Translations under genes and position numbers: made by a program | Origin: Scenedesmus sp. ARA3 | Taxonomy: Eukaryota; Chlorophyta; Chlorophyceae; Sphaeropleales; Scenedesmaceae | Length of the DNA: 64,000 nt | Assembly: GCA_004335835.1 (NCBI GenBank) | Contig: RWJK01001396.1 | Span: 69,934-133,933 of the forward strand | Direction of reading: 5' to 3' | Shown: one piece after another, positions 1 through 10,359 of the stretch | How the letters are laid out: each line of letters opens with the position of its first letter | How positions within the stretch are numbered: the stretch's first letter is position 1 | Notes under the pieces: generated by a model | What the model saw: the letters and a program-made list of their open reading frames with translations, nothing else | Told to the model about the DNA's origin: nothing | Database searches by the model: none

Positions 1-24
1 TATCATGTTATGTAAATGTTATCA

Positions 25-640
25 GCCCTGCGGAGGTCACGCAGCAGTATGGCGTGCTGACAGGGACGACTGCCATGCCGCAACTCTTCTCTCTGGGCTA
101 CCACCAGTGCAGGTGAGACCATGATGGGGCTGAAAGATCAATATGCTGTAATAAGTATCATCATTGTATATGCCATCATGACGCAGTGGACCGCAAGGGT
201 TCGTAGCAGTGCAGAAACAGCCAGGGTTGCACAGCACGCGCTAGCAGCAGCGCGGCGTGCTGGACCTGTTCATTATGACAGGCCCAAGCCCTGCGGAGGT
301 CACGCAGCAGTATGGTGTGCTGACGGGACGACTGCCATGCCGCAGCTCTTCTCCCTGGGCTACCACCAGTGCAGGTGGGTCAAGTGGTGTGTTATTTTGT
401 TATGTCAGTGAAATTGGCCCTGCGGAGGTCACGCAGCAGTACGGTGTGCTGGCGGGGACGACTGCCATGCCGCAGCTCTTCTCTCTGGGCTACCACCAGT
501 GCAGGTGGGTCAAGTGGTGTGTTATTTTGTTATGTCAGTGAAATTGCCCTGCGGAGGTCACGCAGCAGTACGGTGTGCTGACGGGGACGGCTGCCATGCC
601 TCAGCTCTTCTCCCTGGGCTACCACCAGTGCAGGTGGGGC
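25..640 (+). repeat. Four tandem copies of one GH31 exon
   Basis: Copies of the exon encoding the SLGYHQC region start at about 25, 288, 417 and 546. The last three are spaced exactly 129 bp apart. Only copies 1 and 2 are preceded by an AG acceptor, and copy 2 has lost one base in the run before ACGACTGCC, which shifts its frame. Copy 1 (26-112), with donor GTGAGA, is therefore the best functional exon. The intron after copy 1 (about 187-270) is also repeated, diverged, after copy 4 (about 672-755). Confidence 0.9.
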
Positions 641-3600
641 GATGTAGAATGTCATTGTTACTAGCACACATGGCAGTGGACTGGGAGGGTTGTAACTGTG
701 CAGAGACAGCCAGGGTTGAGCAGCATGCGATAGCATGGGAGTGCCGTGCTTGGCCCCTGCAGCATTGCATCTGCTACTGCTGAACATTGTTGTCTAAGCA
801 ATGAATGAGGAACTGGGTACCTGATTGCCAAACCCTCATGAGCGGTAGATTGGCTCGCTGGGCTTGTGCCTGAGGTACGTCCGTCCTATACCTTGGTATT
901 GGTATTGGTAATGCTGCTGCTGGCTCCTGGCTGCTTGGCCAAGTGGAACCACAAGGACGAGGCTGATGCCTTTGCTGTTGACATTGACCTCTGCTGCTGC
1001 TGCTGCTGTCGCTGCTGCTGCTGCTTGCCTGGCCAGGTGGAACTACAAGGACGAGGCTGATGCCTTTGCTGTTGACGCCGGCTTTGACGAGCACAACATC
1101 CCCTACGACGTGCTGTGGCTGGACATCGAGCACACAGACGGCAAACGGTAAGGAACTGCTGCGGCGCCGTGTGGACTAGGCTAGGCTGTGCAGCAACGAA
1201 CCCATGCTGCACGTGCGGCACAGCCCGCATTTTGTTCAACTACTTCCATCTGCTTCACATGCTTAAAAACCTTGAAAATTCCATGTTAACAGTTCTGCTG
1301 ATGGCAGTTAGTCAGCCAGGCATCACAATGTGCACATTGATTTACGTAACGGCTGTGCGGGTCTGTGTTGCAGCCCGGTCAGGCCACAGCCGTATGCTCC
1401 TGCTCCTCATGTTGTAATTCTTCATGCTGCTGCTGCTGCAGGTACATGACGTGGGACAGCAGGCTGTTCCCCAACCCCGTGCAGATGCAGGAGGACATCG
1501 CCAGCAGGTGCGGCACCTGCATGAGCTGGCTTTGGCCTGTTTAACTGCGCTGGCTGCCTGTGTTTCTGCATGTCAGCTGTCGCCTGTGCCCCAAGTTGAT
1601 GCTTGTTGCTGGGAACGGTATGCCTAATGTGTTCTGGCATTGCGAGGAGTGCACCACGTTGTGCTGCAATGTGCTCTGCTTACGCAGTTTATGTTGTTGA
1701 TACTGCTGCCGCTGCTGCTTCAGGGGCCGCAAGATGGTGACCATTGTGGACCCCCACGTCAAGCGTGACAGCAACTACTACGTGTACAAGGAGGCATCTG
1801 AGAAGAAGTACTTTGTTAGGACCAAGGATGGCACAGAGTTTGACGGCTGGTGCTGGCCAGGTGCGCGGCGTGCTGCTGCTATGTTGCTCCAATCGTTGTC
1901 TTCAGCAGGGTGCCAATCGTCATAGTGAGGTCCCCGCTGACAGCTAAGCTTAGGGTTTGATGGCTGGTGCTGGCCAGGTGGGAGGTCTGCTCACAGAGGA
2001 CGTTGCGATCAGCAGGTAATTTGATTGCCCTCCCTGCTGCTAGTTGCTTGCTGAGAGCTGTCATGGTATGCAGCGGTTGGTCAAGCTTGCAGCGCACGGC
2101 GGATCCCGTACCTGCGGCACGCCTGCAGCGCTGTAACAATCAACTGTTGCTGACCCCTGCACACCTATCTCAATGCCGCTGTCGTCTCTCCCACCTCTTA
2201 CTCATCCATACAGGCTCCTCTTCATACCTGGATGTGACCAACCCTGAGGTGCGTGGCTGGTGGGCACAGCAGTTCACGCCCGACCGCTACCAGGGCTCCA
2301 CGAAGCACCTGTACATCTGGAACGACATGAACGAGCCTTCCGTGTTCAATGGGCCTGAGATCACCATGAAGAAGGACCACCTACACTTTGGTGATGTTGA
2401 GCACAGGTGGGTTGACTGGCTTTCAATGTAGCATGTTGAAGAAAGCGAACTAGGGTTTTCCTAGGGGTTTGGGTGTTTGGGGAGAGCAGCACAGCGTGTT
2501 GAACGGGCCTGAGATCATCATGAAGGAGGACCACCTGCACTGTTTGGCGGTGTTGAGCACAGGTAAGCTTGCTGGCTGTATGCAGAGCAGCAAGCATAAA
2601 ATATCTGGAACACAATCCCCTTGGCGTGTTTGGAGTGAGCAGATCAGGGGCCCGCTGGCAAGAAAGTACGGTACCATGTAAGTTGGTGCAGGCTGCTGTT
2701 GATTCATGTCTGGAATGTGGTGATCAGAAAACCTGTGATGCTACACGTGCGGCAGGGTGGATCGCTCGCAGCTGCTGTTGTGTGACAGAACTCCTCACCC
2801 GAAACATATGTAAAGACTAACTCACTGCATTGCCTTTCTGAACCGTGTCCTCACTGCCGCAGGGACATCCACAACGTGTTTGGATACTACTATCACCTAG
2901 CTACTGCTGAGGGCCTGCTTCACCGCGGCACCAATGTCAGCGTGTATGGCGAGCACGGCGACAGGCCTTTCGTGCTGAGCAGGGCGTTCTTCTCAGGTGC
3001 GCTGGTGTGGTGCGTTGGCAATTGCAGCTGCCAGATGCTGCGTTTGTGCATAGCTCAGGCTGCAGGAAGTTGCAAACCACTGACACGTTGTCAGGCCCGG
3101 CGTGCTGAGCATGGCCCTCTTCTTGCGTGTGTACATGGGCAGCTGCTGCTTGAGCCTGATCTGGCTGCAGGACATTGCAACATCATGTATCAACTTTGCT
3201 GCAGATGGTGGATGCACCCTTGTTGGAAAGTTGTGACAGGATATGTACAGATGAGAAACTTGGCCGCTACAACATACTGCTGTGCTCTTGACCAACTGTG
3301 TGCTGCTTCCCACAAGGGCATGTGGGAAGAGGCATACAGTTGGTTGAGCGTACGGCAGTGCATTCCACGGCATTTGTAGGCACCAATTTCCTTTTACACA
3401 CGCTGTCCTGCGAAATATGCTTGCATTCATCACCATTCATGATTGCTGGTGTGGGCTGGCAGTGCCCTTGTGGAAGGATACCCCCACGACGGGAGTGCAC
3501 TGACGCGGCAGCCCAGCTCAGGGCCATCAGCAATTCAGAGACCTGCCAAGCAAGTGCTTTTGTGTTCAATATTTTGGCTGTATCTGGTGCTGGCTTGTGG

Positions 3601-6306
3601 GTCTGCCCTCACTGGTTGGGAATGACTCAAGATGGTTAGGGAGTGGCTCCCTCTTCTGGGTTCATCTGTTGCTAGAATTACGCGTAATTGATTGGATCAT
3701 CACACAACCCATAACCCAGCACCCGCAACTGGACACCACAGCTCTGTATACATGACATATACATTGTTGTGTTGTTTTGTCCTGCAGGCACGCAGCGGGT
3801 GGGCCCTATCTGGACTGGTGACAATGCAGCGCAGTGGAGCCACCTGGCAGTGAGTGTGCCCATGGTGCTCACGCTGGGCCTGACTGGCCTGCCCTTCAGC
3901 GGTGCTGATGTAGGAGGCTTCTTCGGCAACCCTGATGCAGAGCTGCTGACACGGTGAGGCAGTTCTGCTGTTGTTTGTTGGACTAAAATGTTGGAATGAA
4001 ATGCCACATCCCGTGTTTCCGCTGCTATCTACTACCCCTTCTTTTGTGGCCACGCGCACCCGGACAAGTGCCAAGCCACTCTCATGTCCACTAAAGACGT
4101 TCAATCTATGCTGCTTTGAACATATGTCTGCAGCTGGTACCAGCTGGGCATCTATCACCCCTTCTTCCGCGGCCGTCCATGCCTTTGAACGTGGGAATAC
4201 TTACTATACTTTGTTCAAACTGATTTGTTTCCTGCAGCTGGTACCAGCTGGGCATCTACTACCCCTTCTTCCGCGGCCATGCGCACCTGGAGACGCAGCG
4301 CCGCGAGCCGTGGCTGTTTGGCGAAGACACCACACGCCGCATCAGGGAGGCCATCCGCGGCCGCTACGCGCTGCTGCCATACATCTACACGCTGTTCAGG
4401 TGGGCGGCGGCTGCATTCAGTATAGTGTTTGCGATTGTTCCTGGGGACCGCTGTGCATTGTTTCCCTACATCTACACGCTGTTCAGGTGGGCGGCGGCTG
4501 CATTCAGTATAGTGTTTGCGGTTGTTCCTGGGGAGCGCTGTGCATTGTTTCCCTACATCTACACGCTGTTCAGGTGGGCGGCGGCTGCATTCAGTATAGT
4601 GTTTGTGATTGTTCCTGGGGACCGCTGTGCATTGTTTCCCTGCATCTACACGCTGTTCAGGTGGGCGGCGGCTGCATCTACTGTAGTGTTTGCGGTTGTT
4701 CCTGGGGAGCGCTGTGCATTGTTTCCCTACATCTACACGCTGCTCAAATGAGCGGCGCGGCGGATCACCTCTGTCATGTCAAGGGTTGTGGATTTGTAGC
4801 TGTGCAGTTTGATGCAGTTTCCCAGCATCCTGCAGGACTGCAGCCATGGTAGGCGTGTAACGCTGTATGCATGCCCCATGCATGCTCAAGCATGCCGGAC
4901 TCTGCCGTGTGCCACAGCAGCAGGCATGGCAGACTGTATGCAGCGCAAGACTTGGCGCGCTGTCGCATGCTCACAGGGCTGTCGCCGCCAGCATTCACGG
5001 ACGCCAGCCCGCATTTGACACAAGGCGAACCTGCGGCAGCAGTTGCGCTGTTAACTGCCAGGCTTACTGCAAGCTCCTGACCACCCTTGCCGGCTGTTGA
5101 CTGCGCTGCCTGCTGCTACCATCAAACAACAACCGCCGCTTGCAGGCACACCAACCAGACTGGCATCCCCCTCATGCGCCCGCTGTGGTTTGAGTTCCCA
5201 GACCAGCCAGCGCTGTATGGGGTTGAGGAGGAGTTCTTGCTGGGCCCCGGCATCCTGGTCAAACCTGTGCTGCAGGTGCGCGGCTGCGCAACAGCTGAAA
5301 CTCTGTTGTCTACTGTAGTCTTTTGGTGTCGAGTGGTGTGCAAGTCAGGGGGTAATTGAATCATCCTCTGTGGGATTGAAGAGGAGTTCCTGCTGGCGCC
5401 TGGCATCCTGGTCAAACCGGTGCTGCAGGTGCGCCTTTTCTAATAACGAAATAACAAAATCCTTGTCGTCATCCTTGTTGTGTGTCCCTTATTTTGTCCA
5501 TGTGTGGGTCGTACTTCAGCAGGCTTTAGGGGCTCCATGTTCAGGCTCTGAGTCTGCTGTCGCATGTAAGGTGTTGATTTCTAGTGTGCTTGCTGCCAGG
5601 GATGTGATAGTACAGGCACTGGAATACATCGATGAGACCCTGCTCTACTTCTCTAGTCAAGGCACTGCACACTGCGCCTCAAGCCGCCGCTGCTGCTGCT
5701 GCTGCTGTTTTTATTCTTCCTGCAGGCTGGTGCTCAGTCTGTGGACATCACCCTGCCCGAGGGTGCCGTGTGGTATGAGGTGCTTGGCAGTGCTGCTGCT
5801 GCTGCTGCTGCTGCTGCTGTAGAATGCGACTCACTCTGCTACTGCTGCTGCTGTTGTTGTTTTCATCATTCCTGCAGGCTGGTGCTCAGTCTGTGGACAT
5901 CACCCTGCCGGAGGGAGCTGTGTGGTACGAGGCGCTGGGAGGCGCTGCATTCCCAGGCAAGACAGGCAAGCCGCTGACCACTGCGGTGCACATGGATGCC
6001 ATTCCAGTGTTCTACAGGGGAGGCGTCATTGTGCCGCGCAGGTGAGAGAGAGCAGCAGGAAGTGCGGTGTCTCGTTGCGTTTAATGCGAGGTGCTGCAGC
6101 TGCTGCGCGAAGCGGTTCATCTGGATGCCATCCTGGTGTTCTACAGGGGAGGCGGCGTCGTGCCGCGCAGGTCAATAGGGATGATTGTCAAGGGCGTGTG
6201 ATGTGTAGTGTTGTGTGTTGTCAAAATCTTGCATGTCCTCTGCTGCAAGGCTGTGTCTCGGGAGACTGAATACAATCGTCAGTGCCTGCAATCCTGACTA
6301 CTACTA

Positions 6307-6350
<44 letters not shown>

Positions 6351-7444
6351 TCAGGGACCGCCCCCGCCGCAGCTCAGCCGCCATGGCCAATGACCCCTTC
6401 ACGCTGGTGGTGGCACTGGATGGCAGCGGCAAGGCGGTTGGTGACTTGTACATTGATGATGGCCGCAGCTTCGCCTTCAGCAAGGGACAGTACCTGCACA
6501 GGAGGTGAGCGCTGCAGCAGCAGCAATGTAGCTAGGTGTGATGATGCAGCAGCAGCAGCCAACCACGTGAGCAGATAGCCAGCTGCAGATTCTGTGCAGC
6601 AGCAGCAGCAAATAGCCAGCTGCAGATTTTACAGCAGCAGCAGCAGCTGATAGCCAGCGGTTGGCGACCTGTACATTGATGATGGCCGCAGCTTTGCCTT
6701 CGCCAAGGGACAGTACCTGCACAGGAGGTGAGCGCTGCTGCAGCAGCAGCAGGATATAGCTTGCCGTCTGCTTGTCGACAGTCATGGGGCATCCCTGCAG
6801 GTTCACCTTCGTGCATGGCGTGCTGACCTGTGATGCCGTACCCTCCTTCACATGCTGCACATCACCCCGCTGGTGCGTTCTTTACAGTTTCAAAATGTCT
6901 GGTCGCACTTTCCTGCAGGTTAATCTACGAGCATGGCGTGCTGACCTGTGACGCAATGCCCCAGCCCACCGGCACCCCTGAAGGCACCCTGCCCAGCAAG
7001 CTGCTCATCATCCTGCTGCCAGCTGCTGCTGTACACGCGCACAGGTTCACTTTTAAGCGCTCCTTGCTGACCTTCGACGCCTTACTTGACCTTATGTGCC
7101 GCCCCTCATAATTACTCACCCCCGCTGCCGGCTGCTGCTGTGCGCCCCGCAGGTTTATTTACGAGCACGGCGTGCTGACCTGTGACACAATGCCCCAGCC
7201 CACCGGCACACCCGAGGGCACCCTGCCCAGCAAGCTGCTGATTGAGCGTGTGATCATCCTTGGACTGCCAGCTGGCAAGGCTTACACAGCACGCAGCACC
7301 GGCAACAAGATGCACAGCGTTGTGAGCGGCGCTGGTGTTGATGTGAGGCTGGCAAAGGGATCTGCTGTGGTGGTGCGTGCTGTGAATCTGCCGCTGGCCT
7401 CGGACTGGTCACTTCGGCTGCTGGAGGGGGTTGCGGCAGAGTGA
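26..7444 (+). CDS. GANAB: Glucosidase II alpha subunit (GH31), 5' partial
   Basis: ER alpha-glucosidase that trims glucose from N-glycans; family assignment rests on sequence motifs. Exons read by eye: 26-112, 1037-1147, 1442-1507, 1724-1860, 2214-2406, 2863-2996, 3788-3953, 4238-4399, 5146-5275, 5878-6041, 6355-6504, 7153-7444. Splice phases agree, for example CG|G and AG|G arginine codons. Diagnostic stretches in order: [24 protein letters not shown], the nucleophile motif [10 protein letters not shown] near 2310-2340, the acid/base region WTGDNAAQW near 3815, [23 protein letters not shown], and [11 protein letters not shown]. The start of the gene lies before the window. The protein ends LLEGVAAE with a TGA at 7442-7444 and carries no KDEL, as expected because retention depends on the beta subunit. 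The introns hold many diverged partial copies of adjacent exons, so alternative exon choices are possible, especially for the first and eighth exons listed. Confidence 0.93.
915..989 (+). repeat. Exon echo of the second GH31 exon
   Basis: A diverged copy of the start of the exon at 1037 ([12 protein letters not shown]) lies upstream, after its own CCAAG, and is separated from the true exon by a CTG run at 992-1025. Confidence 0.85.
2494..2562 (+). repeat. Exon echo of the catalytic GH31 exon end
   Basis: About 69 bp closely resembling 2340-2406 (the end of the exon with the nucleophile motif), followed by its own donor GTAAGC, inside the following intron. A shorter echo of the preceding exon end (GATGGCTGGTGCTGGCCAG then GTGGG) lies at about 1957-1977. 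Confidence 0.85.
4018..4185 (+). repeat. Two echoes of the exon beginning at 4238
   Basis: About 4018-4078 is a degenerate copy and about 4134-4185 a closer copy (after CTGCAG) of the exon start that encodes [13 protein letters not shown]. Both lie just upstream of the intact exon; the nearer copy keeps its acceptor. Confidence 0.8.
4380..4751 (+). repeat. In-frame 87-bp tandem array at a GH31 exon end
   Basis: The segment beginning TACATCTACACGCTGTTCAG recurs at 4380, 4467, 4554, 4641 (one substitution) and 4728, an exact 87-bp period. The first four copies keep the donor CAG|GTGGG, after 4399, 4486, 4573 and 4660. The fifth copy has lost it (CTCAAATGA). Since 87 is 29 codons and the exon frame stays open to the TGA at 4749-4751, use of a later donor would add one to three 29-residue units ([17 protein letters not shown], then a variable part ending RCALFP) without changing the frame. 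Confidence 0.92.
5371..7080 (+). repeat. Cluster of exon echoes in the 3' half of the GH31 gene
   Basis: Diverged copies of exon edges lie at about 5371-5429 (end of exon 5146-5275, with donor), 5726-5790 (start of exon 5878, with CTGCAG acceptor), 6118-6171 (end of that exon, with donor), 6655-6727 (end of exon 6355-6504, with donor), and 6801-6840, 6919-7038 and about 7041-7080 (start of the last exon, with acceptors). Most copies keep the splice site on the side matching the parent exon. Confidence 0.85.
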
Positions 7445-9623
7445 AGAGTTTGATCGGGCTAGTCTTGTTGCGAAAGCACATGTGCGCTGCTAGCATGGCA
7501 GAGCTCTACTGGATCCCTTGTCCCCAGCACCTCAGCTTGCTGCGGCTAAGTTTGCTGCTGGCTGTTACAGACAAGCAGTGGCTTTGAAGTAAGGCTGGCA
7601 AAGGGGTCTGCGGTTGTGGCGCGTGCTGCAAACCTGCCGCTGGCCTCGGATTGGTCACTTCGGCTGCTGGAGGGGACACAGCAGTGGCAGCCGAGTAAGC
7701 TGCTGCTGCTGCTGCTGCTGTGGCGGCTGTGCACAGCAACTACGTGGTTGCTGTGTGGTTGCTTTATGCATGGTGGATAACTTTGAGCAAGTGGAAGCCC
7801 GGGTTTGGCTGTGAGTGGGGTGTATGCACCTCATATGGGGCATGGGAGCAAAAGTGGAAGCCAGGTGTAGAGAGCAGCTGATTTCAACCTGTCACAGCAC
7901 TCATTGTTGTGGTTGCAATTAGTCTTGTTACATCACGAGTACGTGCCAGGCTGGCGGCGGCTGGGACATATGCAAACCCTTGAGTGGTGCTCCAGCGCGA
8001 TGGTTTATAGTTGATTGACAGTGTAGGACAGAGCATGTATATGTTGATCCTGCTATGGTTTGAATGGCGGGAATTATTGATAAGCTGTGTACATGTTGAA
8101 GCAGTCCTGTGCAGGGCTGGAAGCATATCCTAGGTGTGTCACCGTGGCCACTGTCACAGTGTGTAAAGGGCCTTTACCACGACGGCTGCAAGTGACTGAG
8201 AAGGTTGACCTGCAGACACGTTTGCTCCTGGGATTGTCATGCTTGTAGATTCATGCATGACTGCCAGATGGCACTGCCACATGCATCGGCAATGTAACGC
8301 TATGCAGCTCATACACCAAGTCTGATCAACCAGCCCGGTGTGTAGCCTAGCTCACTGCCCCTGAAGAGGAGATGGAGGCACAAGCGGCACACAAGCAAAC
8401 CAACAACTGCTTTTGAAGCCAGCATACAGGCAAAGCCAAGGAAAGCGAGCACAGGAAGCACAGGACGACCGTGGTTGAGAATGCTGAGCAGCTGAATCCC
8501 ACAGAATCCAACCCAACCAGGGACATGCAGATGCAGCACAGCGGAAAGAACAACTCCTTCGGAAACCAGGCCATACAGAAGCCCAGCATCATTCCACACA
8601 TCAGAAGCTCAACAAACACCCAACAGGGGTTCCCTGCGAGCGTGCTGGCTGTAGGCAGCCACAGAGCAGCACATGCGCATATGTGCTGCTGCAGGAAGTT
8701 TGTTTTGATGTAAAGTATTTAATTGCTAAGCAATGTGTGATATATGTACAGTGATCAGCCTAGAGCGGGACACAGTAAAAACATAGTGTTGAAATCACTG
8801 ACGGCATGACGCAGCACTGAATGTCCGCCGCCGCGCGCAGGTGAGCTGCAGCCCATCACCATTGTGTAAGCAGCAGCTCATATACACTCGAGGAGCTGGC
8901 TGCAAGCGGTAACTGGCAAAGCAGCACACATGAAACGCCTATCCAGGCAGCAAGCCAGATTGCTGACGTGGCACGTAGCCACTGCCGCACACAAGAGCCA
9001 GTGCTGCCAGTAGTACTGCTAGTCCGCCACAAGAGGCTCATGTACACCACACTATCATCAAACACTCGTCAAACACAAAATGGACGCGATGCAAACCATG
9101 CAGCACACCATCACGTTTGTCCGCAACACACATACAGCAGCATGCGCATGCAATCATGACTCCTGGATATGTCTGGGCAGCGCGTGCATAAATAGCAACA
9201 CTGTGTGTAGGTCAAACTGCCCGGCGGCACTGTGAGCGTTGGGTAGACACAGTGATCTAACCACGGCTCAGATTGCAAAACCAGTCACCTCTGAGCAAAG
9301 TACACAGGGGTGGCAGCACACAATGCATATGGAAACACCAGTCACATGCAACCTGCAGGTGCAAACATTGCCAGAAGTGCAACCCCTAGAGTTGCCGGTT
9401 ACAGCCTGACATAGCCACCAAACTTTGAGGCTTGATGCAGCGTTCACCCAGACGCAAGACTCAGAGTTTATGTGGTACCGTATGCACATTGCCTCGAGCT
9501 CGCCACACAGGAAGTTATGTTGAACGTGAACACACCAATGCAACCCCTCATCTTCTGGTTGAACAGCTTCTTGGCAGCGTTGGTAGCGGCAGTACATAGG
9601 CAGCCGGTGGCCCCAGTGCCATC
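7445..9623. other. 3' flanking and convergent intergenic region
   Basis: Lies between the ends of the GH31 gene (+) and the cysteine-rich gene (-). About 7573-7675 repeats the last coding part of GH31 after its stop codon ([17 protein letters not shown]), so the exon-edge duplication extends into the 3' region. A TGTAA at about 8162 is a possible polyadenylation signal of the green-algal type. No further gene is supported. Confidence 0.6.
9399..9403 (-). terminator. Candidate TGTAA polyadenylation signal, cysteine-rich gene
   Basis: TTACA on the plus strand reads TGTAA on the sense strand, about 220 nt after the stop codon. TGTAA is the usual polyadenylation signal in chlorophyte genes. Position is suggestive only. 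Confidence 0.35.
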
Positions 9624-10323
9624 TCATTGGGCTACACCACAAAGCTCAACATCTTCTGCTACAGATGCGTACACCCAGATGTGCTTGGCAGTAGCAGCAG
9701 ACAGGCTGGAGTGCCCGCCAAAGCCTGCAAGGCGCATCCTGAAGCTGCTGCCTTCTATGCCTGCACACAGCTCAGGGTGCTTCTCATTCTCAACATGCGC
9801 CACCTCAACAGCCAGCTCTGCTGCATTAAACACATCATCATTGAAATCAGCTAGCTCTCCACCCCTCAAAGGAGCAGTGCGTGTTGTCATGCCCACAACA
9901 TTGGACTGCGCAACCCGCATCTTGCGTGCCATGCCCTCTGGGACACGCACGCAGCTTGGCAGTGGCAGTAGGCTGGCATAGTGCTTGACCAGTGCAGCCT
10001 TCAACTCTTTTGCAGACAGTCTGGGGCCGCCTTTGTACATTGAGGATGTGAACACTGCAGCGCTGCCGTGCGCTGGCCACAGCTGTGGCAGCAGCTGCCT
10101 TGCCATGCTCACAGCAGCAGCCTGCTGCAAGCCCAGCTCTGCGAGAACTGATGGCGGCGCAAGCACCGAGATGTTGCTCGTTGTGAGCAGTGCGCCAGAC
10201 AGGCATGCAGCCACATCTGTTGCGTCGCGCCCTTCCCATGTGGTCCTCAGCACTTCCATCGGCAGGACAGTAGCTGGATTGCCATTGATGTTGAGGGTGG
10301 GGCTTATGTGGACGGGTGTTTGG

Positions 10324-10359
<36 letters not shown>

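Noticed and set aside
8309..8619. Two overlapping hydrophobic minus-strand ORFs that look like membrane proteins
   Set aside because: Two different frames of one stretch are both hydrophobic, the longer one has no ATG, and no conserved motif is visible. Probably chance.
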